Positions 7,534 through 13,581 of a stretch of 13,695 nucleotides of DNA are shown here, in pieces; within the stretch, counting starts at the first letter, position 1, and every line of letters begins with the position of its first letter. Location of the stretch: positions 1-13,695 of the forward strand of contig JAQICF010000179.1 in assembly GCA_027858795.1 (NCBI GenBank), read 5' to 3'. The notes below the pieces were generated by a model. That model was not told the DNA's origin. It made no database searches and saw nothing but the letters and a program-made list of their open reading frames with translations. A program made the position numbers and the translations under genes. Origin of the DNA: Candidatus Delongbacteria bacterium (lineage in GTDB: Bacteria; Delongbacteria; UBA4055).

Positions 7534-7561
7534 ATAATAATGTGCCAATGTCATAAAACAA
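7534..7561 (-). promoter_or_regulatory. Candidate promoter in the shared frame, unit E
   Basis: On the minus strand TTGTTT (7556-7561) and TATTAT (7534-7539) are separated by 16 bases, about 35 bases before the ATG at 7499. The same -35 and spacer are present at the same place in units F and G. The spacer contains the ATTGGCACAT block that pairs with the other arm. No experimental support; -10 match is partial. Confidence 0.35.
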
Positions 7562-7601
7562 ACCTTTTTTTGAGCGAGAATAATAAACTACTATTGCAGA
7601 C

Positions 7602-7664
7602 AACGGTCATGGCAAAAAGCGATAGTCAAGTCAAGTCGGGGATTCTAGTCATTTTGCCAATGTT
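7602..7664. repeat. Core repeat 6 (short type, 63 bp), attC-like
   Basis: AACGG...AATGTT with stem TGGCAAAA/TTTTGCCA; the interior has CAAGTCAAGTC, related to core 4. It is the only short copy among the last five, and lies between two shared-frame units. Flanks: GCAGACAAC from unit E, GTTAGGGG from unit F. Confidence 0.9.
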
Positions 7665-7750
7665 AGGGGTCTGTAGTAGTTTTTATCGCTCTCATCGGTA
7701 CTTACCGCACATTGGTTTGTTTTAATCTGTAATCTTCAAATTGGCACATT

Positions 7751-10468
7751 TTACTTTATCATTACCATTTTTTTTGTGTCCTGAATTCTACCATCTACTT
7801 TAAGCGAATAATAATAAATACCACTGTTGAGAGCTGAAGCATCAAAGAAAATTGAGTGTCTACCTTTATTTTTCATTCCATTAAAGATTGTATTTACCAA
7901 CTGACCTTTAATGTTATAAACGATCAATTTGATTTTTGTGTTATCTTCTGGAATAGAAAAGTTTATAGTCGTATATGGATTGAATGGATTAGGGTAATTT
8001 TGTTCGAGTATATAATCCTTAACTATTACGGGATCTTCATCAACATCATCTTCACAAAGTCCTTTTATGCAAAAATTCGCAGTACGAGGACTATGAATAT
8101 AAGTATTATAATAAAGGTCTAGCCACTCACCGTTTTCTTTATAATAGCTCTCACCAGGGGAAGCCGCTGATTGATAATATGCCGGAAGTCCATAATAAAC
8201 TTCATACCAAGTCATACTCTGGCTTTGATCAATCGGATGCCCTCCGTCTGATAAGTTAACACAAATATAAAAATCATCTGAATATGGAATATTTACTGCT
8301 GAGGGTAAGTCTATTGTATGAAATCCTTTATAATCTATATGACCTGAAGTTGTTGTCAGATTGTTTTGAAGTTCAAATCCGTTAAAATCATCATATACTT
8401 TTACAACATAATCTACATTATCCTTAGCTGTGAAAAAACTAACTGCAACCAGATTTTCTTCTTTTTTAGCGACATATGAATTAAATGCTTCAGATATATT
8501 TGTCAAAATATTATTGTCTCTCCAGCCATGGAAATCATCTCTCCAACCATGATAATCATAATAATAAATATTGTCATATGTCAATGGTACAACATTTTGA
8601 AAAGATGCTGCGTATTGCTCATTGTGTGTAAAAAGCTTATCGTAATAAGAAATCCAGAAAAAACCATTATCAGCCCAAGATTCACCGAAACTGTTTTTAC
8701 ATAACCATGCTCCTGTACCTTCTGGTGCCTGAGTATTTAGGTTGTCATCCCAACCAACTATTATTACATCGTGATTTAGAGAATTTGAATCTGTTGGGGG
8801 TTGATAGGAGATGTATGACTGAAAAAAAGATGGATTATTGTAATAAGAAGAAACCATTCCACCATATTCCATTAGTTTACATTTTATCAATTCAATTCCA
8901 TGCAAGCTGTGATCCATGTTATAATATTCCATATTTTTAACATAATAATGGTGATAATTTTCTGAAAACCTATCTGAAATTGAATAGTATTCGGGTGTAT
9001 CAATTTCTCTGATAAAACCTTCACCCCTTGACATATAAGCAGTAGCTACTAAATAATCGCAACCTTTATTATAAGCGATTTCATCTCCTGTAGTGAGATT
9101 ACAATCGGCATTGAAGAAATCATTAAAACCATTCCATCTGTCTAAATGTGACTCAGAGAGATCAGGTTCACCACTTTCACCTGATAAAGTCCAATTTCCG
9201 CTTATTAACAAGTTCGTTTCTAGTGCAGCTACAGTGGCAAATGCCCAACATGAACCACCGTATTGTTGTTTTACTGAAGATACACAATTGTAACCTAATG
9301 AAGTTCTTAAGTCAAAACTATCAGGTAATTCATTTATCCAGCTCATTCCATATATGCTGCTATTTAAAACGTTCCCATGCTCATCTTGTGCTTCAAATTT
9401 CACTTTGCCATTTGTAACTTCATATTCTGCTGGGATTGTACCAAAATAAGTATATGGGTCATATTTTGATTGAGTTAGGTCAAACTCATATTGTGTAACA
9501 AAGTTATCCTTACTAAAATAACCAGTACATGACACAACTGAACTATGATCAGCTAACAGAACATTTAAGTTGGCATTATTATTTACTTGGGCAGTATTAC
9601 CTTTTATTTCTTCGATAACAGGAGGATAATTATCATCAATAAAATCAATATGATAATTCTCTGAACTCAATGTGTTACCCAATAGATCTGTTACTGTAAA
9701 GTAAATATAACCTGAAACAGCATTTACTTCGGCAGGTATCGCTGCCTGCCAATCTTCAGTATCCTTGGATTTAATAAAATTGATGTTAATTACATTAGTG
9801 CCACCATCGAAACTGTAATGACCTTCTGCAGATGAAATACCACTATAATCGTATAACCCAAGTATTAAAGGCATAATATTACCTGAAAAGCTTCCAATTA
9901 TTGGAAAAATAGAAGTATTCCCGATAAGTTTAGTAATTTCCGGTATATTATTATCAACATATACATCAACATCATCAACAAACCACTGATCACTGTAGTC
10001 ACCAGCATAATGCCATCCAATCTGGATATCCTGACCTGAGAATCCTTGAATAAGACAAGGTACTTTATTAAATTCTTCTTTGGGAATAGTTGAGGATATT
10101 TGATTCCATGTTGTACCTCCATCATTAGAAATACAGACTTCATGTGAGCCTATATACTCAACAAACCTGCTTCGCTCATAAAAGGTTAAAATAATCAAAC
10201 TGTCCGATGGCAAAGTGATGATCGGTGAAATCAGCCAGTCATCCTGAGATCCTTGGTCATCTAAATGCCCTATAAGGTTATCTCCTGAATTAGACGGGTA
10301 AAGAATGTTATCTTCAATATAAATCCAACCTGCGCCTGTTGTTTGTAAACTCCAACCTTCTGTAAATGGATCTGTTTCGAAACTAATACTATATATTGAA
10401 ACTTGTGAAAAAGAGTTAATAAAAATTACTAACAGAATTGATACATATTTAAACTTAAAAACATTCAT
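7751..10468 (-). CDS. Secreted papain-family (C1A) cysteine protease with sorting tail
   Basis: 905 residues. Order: signal peptide (1-22); a jelly-roll 'choice-of-anchor'/MAM-like domain (about 27-172, FETDPFTEGWS ... DDWLISPII ... WFVDDVDVY); two Ig-like or bacterial-repeat domains (about 176-380); the peptidase (about 381-630); a beta-sandwich region resembling the lectin-like domain often found after bacterial C1 peptidases (about 650-810); sorting tail (818-905, QNYPNPFNP ... ALNSGIYYYSL ... KKMVMIK). Catalytic residues are all visible: oxyanion Gln401 and Cys407 in QQYGGSCWAF, His566 in NHDVIIVGW, Asn592 in CKNSFGESW. It should cleave proteins outside the cell, attached by or released through the type IX system. 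No separate inhibitory prodomain is evident; the N-terminal beta domains may take that place. The ATG at 10468 has no Shine-Dalgarno sequence. It is unrelated to the GLUG genes on either side apart from the tail. Confidence 0.92.
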   Translation of the reverse strand: MNVFKFKYVSILLVIFINSFSQVSIYSISFETDPFTEGWSLQTTGAGWIYIEDNILYPSNSGDNLIGHLDDQGSQDDWLISPIITLPSDSLIILTFYERSRFVEYIGSHEVCISNDGGTTWNQISSTIPKEEFNKVPCLIQGFSGQDIQIGWHYAGDYSDQWFVDDVDVYVDNNIPEITKLIGNTSIFPIIGSFSGNIMPLILGLYDYSGISSAEGHYSFDGGTNVININFIKSKDTEDWQAAIPAEVNAVSGYIYFTVTDLLGNTLSSENYHIDFIDDNYPPVIEEIKGNTAQVNNNANLNVLLADHSSVVSCTGYFSKDNFVTQYEFDLTQSKYDPYTYFGTIPAEYEVTNGKVKFEAQDEHGNVLNSSIYGMSWINELPDSFDLRTSLGYNCVSSVKQQYGGSCWAFATVAALETNLLISGNWTLSGESGEPDLSESHLDRWNGFNDFFNADCNLTTGDEIAYNKGCDYLVATAYMSRGEGFIREIDTPEYYSISDRFSENYHHYYVKNMEYYNMDHSLHGIELIKCKLMEYGGMVSSYYNNPSFFQSYISYQPPTDSNSLNHDVIIVGWDDNLNTQAPEGTGAWLCKNSFGESWADNGFFWISYYDKLFTHNEQYAASFQNVVPLTYDNIYYYDYHGWRDDFHGWRDNNILTNISEAFNSYVAKKEENLVAVSFFTAKDNVDYVVKVYDDFNGFELQNNLTTTSGHIDYKGFHTIDLPSAVNIPYSDDFYICVNLSDGGHPIDQSQSMTWYEVYYGLPAYYQSAASPGESYYKENGEWLDLYYNTYIHSPRTANFCIKGLCEDDVDEDPVIVKDYILEQNYPNPFNPYTTINFSIPEDNTKIKLIVYNIKGQLVNTIFNGMKNKGRHSIFFDASALNSGIYYYSLKVDGRIQDTKKMVMIK

Positions 10469-10508
10469 AACTTAAAATAAAAACATAATTTAGAAAATCC
10501 TAACATAT

Positions 10509-10536
10509 TATTAAATGTGCCAATGTCATAAAACAA
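10509..10536 (-). promoter_or_regulatory. Candidate promoter in the shared frame, unit F
   Basis: Minus strand TTGTTT (10531-10536), 16 bases, then TTAATA (10509-10514), a weaker -10 than in units E and G. The spacing and the -35 are the same in all three units. About 40 bases upstream of the protease ATG. Confidence 0.25.
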
Positions 10537-10576
10537 ACCTTTTTTTGAGCGAGAACCAAAAACTACTATTGCACCT

Positions 10577-10650
10577 AACGGTCATGGCAAAAAGCAGTGG
10601 TGTCATAACGAGTTAAATGTCCAAGTAACCATTGATATTTTGCCAATGTT
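10577..10650. repeat. Core repeat 7 (long type, 74 bp), attC-like
   Basis: AACGG...AATGTT, outer stem TGGCAAAA/TTTTGCCA, inner stem CAGTGGT/ACCATTG. Its loop (TGTCATAACGAGTTAAAT) is the most diverged of the long copies while both stems are unchanged, which suggests that the stems and not the loop are under selection. Flanks: GCACCTAAC from unit F, GTTGTCTG from unit G. Confidence 0.9.
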
Positions 10651-10736
10651 GTCTGTCTGTAGTAGTTTTTTTGTCCCGGTAATGTCTATGACTAACTAAA
10701 TGGTTTGTTTTAATCAAAATTCTTAACATTGGCACA

Positions 10737-12008
10737 TTATCTCAAGTATAACATCTTTTTAGTTAGAGTTTTGTCATCAGAAGTTAAATTATAGAAATAA
10801 ACTCCTGAGTTAAGGTTTGAAGCATCAAAGTTAATAGAGTGATTTCCTTTGTCTTTTATACCTTTGAAAAGAGTCTGAATCAACTCACCTTTTGAGTTGA
10901 AAATTGATAAGTTTATATTACACTGGTCGTTTAAATTAAATCGAATTGTTGTAGTTGGATTGAACGGATTAGGATAGTTTTGAGCAAGTTCTGCAGACAA
11001 AGGGAGAGCAGTTTTCTGGTTTTCAATTCCGACTATGTTACCGATATAAAAAATTGGAGGACCGGAATACCAGAGATTTACATAGTGCCTTTTCCAGATG
11101 TTCTCAAAATCCCATCCAACATATGTACTGTCATTATCACCATATTCTGTACCCATTTCATCAGAAGTTCGACCTTCAGCAAATCCATCAGTTAAGTCAT
11201 CACGAATCATCCAATATGAATGAAGAACTGATGTTGAATCACCTGTTCCAATAAAACCACCGATACTTCCAATACCTTCCACATCTCCTGATGAATAGCA
11301 ATTAAGGATATCTGTGTTAGTAGAGTTACCGATAAATCCACCAACATAACTATTACCTACTACAGGTGCCCACGAAAAACAATTATCAATTGTTGATGAG
11401 CAGAATCCAATCAGTCCTCCAATATTATCAAGTCCGGAAATTCGACTGTCAATATAATTGTATTCTCCTAAACAGCAAATAGATATTGAGTCATTCTCTG
11501 ATTTACCAATTAGCCCTCCGATGTTATTTCCTGTTGCTGAAATGCTGTAATCCGTAACAACGCATTTTGATATCTTTGAATTTGTACTTTTACCTACTAA
11601 AGCACCACAATATCCTTGACCGATAATATGTGCGCCAGTTAGTTGTATGTTCATTAATGTTGCATTTTCAATAACACCAAATAATCCTAAGTTATTTGAA
11701 AGAGAATCAATAATATTCATACCCCAAATATCATATCCATTACTTCCGACTCCAAAGCTACCCATGAAAGGCAACGAGTCGGTGCCGATAGGAGTCCAAA
11801 GTGAATCTCCATAGCTCCAAAGTGGAATAGGGTAAACTTGTTTAAAATACTTATCTGAATGATCAGGACCACAAAAATACCTGATACTATCAAGATTACT
11901 TGCAGTTCTTATCAACCACGGGTCATCTTCTGTACCTGAACCACCTGCGAATTGTGAGAAAACGATTAATTGTAAAGAAATAATCATTAATGAAATCAAT
12001 CTTTTCAT
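10737..12008 (-). CDS. GLUG-repeat secreted protein with sorting tail (short paralogue)
   Basis: 423 residues from the ATG at 12008, chosen over the ATG at 12020 because GAGG lies 6 bases before 12008 and nothing suitable precedes 12020. Signal peptide MKRLISLMIISLQLIVFSQ, then FAGGSGTEDDPWLIRTASNLDSI, the same opening as the unit E protein. About five GLUG-type repeats follow (GALVGKSTNSKISKC, GGLIGKSENDSIS, GGLIGFCSSTIDNCFS, GGFIGNSTNTDILNCYS, GGFIGTGDSTSVLHSYW), then a shared linker GRTSDEM ... WDFENIW, and a sorting tail AQNYPNPFNPTTTIRF ... NHSINFDASNLNSGVYFY ... TKKMLYLR. The tail is close to that of the unit E protein also at the DNA level. Probably a surface adhesin-like protein exported by the type IX system. 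The repeat number, 5 against 12, is the main difference between the paralogues. Confidence 0.9.
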   Translation of the reverse strand: MKRLISLMIISLQLIVFSQFAGGSGTEDDPWLIRTASNLDSIRYFCGPDHSDKYFKQVYPIPLWSYGDSLWTPIGTDSLPFMGSFGVGSNGYDIWGMNIIDSLSNNLGLFGVIENATLMNIQLTGAHIIGQGYCGALVGKSTNSKISKCVVTDYSISATGNNIGGLIGKSENDSISICCLGEYNYIDSRISGLDNIGGLIGFCSSTIDNCFSWAPVVGNSYVGGFIGNSTNTDILNCYSSGDVEGIGSIGGFIGTGDSTSVLHSYWMIRDDLTDGFAEGRTSDEMGTEYGDNDSTYVGWDFENIWKRHYVNLWYSGPPIFYIGNIVGIENQKTALPLSAELAQNYPNPFNPTTTIRFNLNDQCNINLSIFNSKGELIQTLFKGIKDKGNHSINFDASNLNSGVYFYNLTSDDKTLTKKMLYLR

Positions 12009-12045
12009 AGCAAACCTCATAAGTTGTTAATAAATTCTTTAAAGT

Positions 12046-12073
12046 ATTATAATGTGCCAATGTCATAAAACAA
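12046..12073 (-). promoter_or_regulatory. Candidate promoter in the shared frame, unit G
   Basis: Minus strand TTGTTT (12068-12073), 16 bases, perfect TATAAT (12046-12051), about 38 bases before the ATG at 12008. The best of the three promoter candidates in the shared frame. Confidence 0.45.
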
Positions 12074-12111
12074 ACCATTTTTTGAGCGAAAATTAAACTA
12101 CTATTGCAGAC

Positions 12112-12185
12112 AACGGTCATGGCAAAAACCAGTGGTGATAAGCTTAGAAAACCCTCCAAGTAACCATTGATGTTTTGCCAATGTT
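12112..12185. repeat. Core repeat 8 (long type, 74 bp), attC-like
   Basis: AACGG...AATGTT, outer stem TGGCAAAA/TTTTGCCA, inner stem CAGTGGT/ACCATTG. Like core 3 it has AACCAGTGGT where the other long copies have AAGCAGTGGT or AAGCGGTGGG. Flanks: GCAGACAAC from unit G, GTTGTGAGC from unit H. Confidence 0.9.
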
Positions 12186-13445
12186 GTGAGCTGTTCAAAC
12201 CAAACTCTAAGATTAACATTCTTTAATTAATTTCACAAATTTGGATTTGCCAAACTGTAATACTCTTTCAGACTGAAAATCAATATTTAAATTAGTATCG
12301 GTAACTATATTATTATCAAGTTTTACACCGTTACCGATAATCATTCTTCTAGCTTCTCCATTTGAATTGGCAAATCCAGCCAGTTTAAGAGCGTCGATGA
12401 TCCTGATTGCACCATCCTGAACATGCTCACTTGGTACAATTACTTCTAGTATGTTTTCGGGGATAGCACCTTTGGCTACTTCAGAATACCTTTTTACTGA
12501 TTGTTCAATAACTTCCTCAGAGTGATACATTCGAATTATTTCTTTACCGTATTCTGCGTGAGCAGTTCTGATATCATCATTGATCCACTCTTGGTACCGC
12601 TCAGTTGGAATATCTGTAGTTAACCTAAAGTAGTCTTCCATGAGTACGTCTGGAATCTTCATAGCTTTTTCGAACATTTTTTCAGGTGATTCATCTAAAC
12701 CGATATAATTATCTAAAGATTTACTCATTTTCTCAACACCGTCAAGTCCTACGAGCAGAGGAAATGTAATAACTTCTTGTTGTTTCTGATCATAATCTTT
12801 TTGAAGTTCTCTGCCAACAAGAAGATTGAAAGTTTGATCAGTACCACCTATTTCAACATCTGCACCTAGTGCTACTGAATCATAACCTTGCATCAGAGGG
12901 TAAATCAATTCATGCATTCCTATGGGTTGATTACCTTCATATCTATTTTTAAAATCATCTCTTTGAAGTATTTGAGAGACAGTGTATTTACTCGTAAGTT
13001 TCAATACTTCTTCAAAAGTGAGTTTGGATAACCATTTTGAATTATATTCTATCCTTGTTTTATCTTTATCTAATATTTTTGTTGCTTGCTCAAAATATGT
13101 TTCACCAGCTTTTCTGGTTTCTTCAAAGGTCAAAGCTGGTCTTGTTTTACTTTTACCTGAAGGATCACCAATCATTGCGGTATAATCCCCAACAATAAAT
13201 ATTACTTCATGCCCCATTTTCTGAAATATTCTTAATGCTCTAAGAACTACAGAATGCCCAAGGTGCAAATCAGGTCTACTAGGATCAGCTCCTAATTTGA
13301 TTTTAAGTTTCTTTCCGCTGTTCAGTCTTTCAATGAGACCTTCCTTTGAAAATATTTGAACTGCTTTTCTTAAGATTAGGTCTAAATCTTTTGACATTAC
13401 TTATTACTCCTTAAATTGTTTAGTTTGGTTTGAATTGCTCACAAC
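12183..13445 (-). mobile_element. Cassette-like unit H (tyrosyl-tRNA synthetase)
   Basis: Between cores 8 and 9. GTTGTGAGC (12183-12191) pairs perfectly with GCTCACAAC (13437-13445); after two mismatches TTCAAACCAAACT (12194-12206) pairs perfectly with AGTTTGGTTTGAA (13422-13434), 22 of 24 bases, the longest near-perfect arm in the window. The left arm ends 6 bases before the tyrS stop codon. Confidence 0.6.
12213..13397 (-). CDS. tyrS: Tyrosyl-tRNA synthetase
   Basis: 394 residues, complete. A class I aminoacyl-tRNA synthetase that charges tRNA-Tyr with tyrosine in the cytoplasm. The HIGH motif is HLGH (45-48, in PDLHLGHSVVLR), followed by FIVGDYTAMIGDPSGKSKTRP (67-87), the tyrosine-pocket region GYDSVALGADVEIGGTDQTFN (171-191) and KMSKS (223-227, in GVEKMSKSLDNYIGL). 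A C-terminal S4 RNA-binding domain spans about 330-392 (ALKLAGFANSNGEARRMIIGNGVKLDN). Length, KMSKS form and spacing fit the longer TyrS2/TyrZ-like bacterial branch, not the E. coli-type one. AAGGAG stands 9 bases before the ATG. Only 45 bases separate the start from core 9, so there is no room for a T-box leader and no clear promoter. A housekeeping gene is unexpected in a cassette-like unit; whether it is the only copy cannot be seen here. No key residue is missing. Confidence 0.97.
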   Translation of the reverse strand: MSKDLDLILRKAVQIFSKEGLIERLNSGKKLKIKLGADPSRPDLHLGHSVVLRALRIFQKMGHEVIFIVGDYTAMIGDPSGKSKTRPALTFEETRKAGETYFEQATKILDKDKTRIEYNSKWLSKLTFEEVLKLTSKYTVSQILQRDDFKNRYEGNQPIGMHELIYPLMQGYDSVALGADVEIGGTDQTFNLLVGRELQKDYDQKQQEVITFPLLVGLDGVEKMSKSLDNYIGLDESPEKMFEKAMKIPDVLMEDYFRLTTDIPTERYQEWINDDIRTAHAEYGKEIIRMYHSEEVIEQSVKRYSEVAKGAIPENILEVIVPSEHVQDGAIRIIDALKLAGFANSNGEARRMIIGNGVKLDNNIVTDTNLNIDFQSERVLQFGKSKFVKLIKEC

Positions 13446-13517
13446 GGTCATGGCAAAAAGCGGTGGGTATAAACTAAGAAAACTCTCCAAGTAACCCATT
13501 GCTGTTTTGCCAATGTT
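13443..13517. repeat. Core repeat 9 (long type, 75 bp), attC-like
   Basis: AACGG...AATGTT with outer stem TGGCAAAA/TTTTGCCA. The inner stem is one pair longer: GGTGGGT with ACCCATT where other long copies have AGTGGT with ACCATT, so an extra G on one side is matched by an extra C on the other. Flanks: GCTCACAAC from unit H, GTTGTGGGT from the next unit. Confidence 0.9.
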
Positions 13518-13581
13518 GTGGGTCTGTAGTGATTATCTTTCTATGGGTTATTGAGCTTATCTTTTATCTGCCCTCGAAGTT

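Larger units (their letters stand above)
5513..7604 (-). mobile_element. Cassette-like unit E (GLUG surface protein), shared-frame type
   Basis: Between cores 5 and 6. Left arm 5513-5603 and right arm about 7534-7604 are complementary in blocks: GTTGTCTG, TAGTAGTTT, GGTTTGTTTTA, ACATTGGCACATTAT, in that order from the core inward. The inner block touches the stop codon. The same block order and nearly the same sequences recur in units F and G around different genes. The inner blocks AACATTGGCA (5589-5598) and TGCCAATGTC (7543-7552) repeat the terminal sequence of the core itself. Confidence 0.6.
7662..10579 (-). mobile_element. Cassette-like unit F (papain-like protease), shared-frame type
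   Basis: Between cores 6 and 7, the longest unit. Left arm 7662-7752 and right arm about 10511-10579 carry the same blocks as unit E: GTTAGG, TAGTAGTTTTT, GGTTTGTTTTA and TTGGCACATTT, mirrored. The outermost block is specific (GTTAGGGG/CACCTAAC, six bases matching) while the inner blocks are common to E, F and G. The left inner block is somewhat diverged (CAAATTGGCA instead of AACATTGGCA). Confidence 0.6.
10648..12114 (-). mobile_element. Cassette-like unit G (second GLUG protein), shared-frame type
   Basis: Between cores 7 and 8. Left arm 10648-10739, right arm about 12047-12114. Outer block GTTGTCTG/CAGACAAC, then TAGTAGTTT, GGTTTGTTTTA and ACATTGGCACATTAT with their mirrored partners. The left arm is nearly identical to that of unit E, and the inner blocks AACATTGGCA (10725-10734) and TGCCAATGTC (12055-12064) again repeat the core terminus. 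Confidence 0.6.

Noticed and set aside
7540..7725. 61-codon plus-strand open frame
   Set aside because: It runs through the arm of unit E, core 6 and the arm of unit F; its sequence is explained by the repeats.
7856..9417. Several 66-89 codon plus-strand frames within the protease gene
   Set aside because: Antisense shadows of a gene with all catalytic motifs intact.
11923..12219. 98-codon minus-strand frame spanning core 8 and the start of the GLUG gene
   Set aside because: Crosses the core and arm repeats and overlaps the signal-peptide region of the GLUG gene in another frame.
13398..13442. T-box riboswitch before tyrS
   Set aside because: Only 45 bases lie between the start codon and core 9; there is no room for the leader and no specifier or antiterminator pattern.
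1323..13517. CRISPR array
   Set aside because: The repeats are palindromic but lie 0.9-3 kb apart with genes between them; there are no regular short spacers and no cas genes.
1323..13517. Cores as hairpin (MITE-type) transposons inserted between genes
   Set aside because: I looked for target-site duplications around each copy and saw none; the matching sequences are at the two ends of each inter-core unit instead. Not fully excluded without genome-wide data.
1323..13517. Cores as rho-independent terminators
   Set aside because: The stem is AT-rich at its outer part, no U-run follows in either direction, and the strict conservation of the AACGG and AATGTT ends is not needed for termination.
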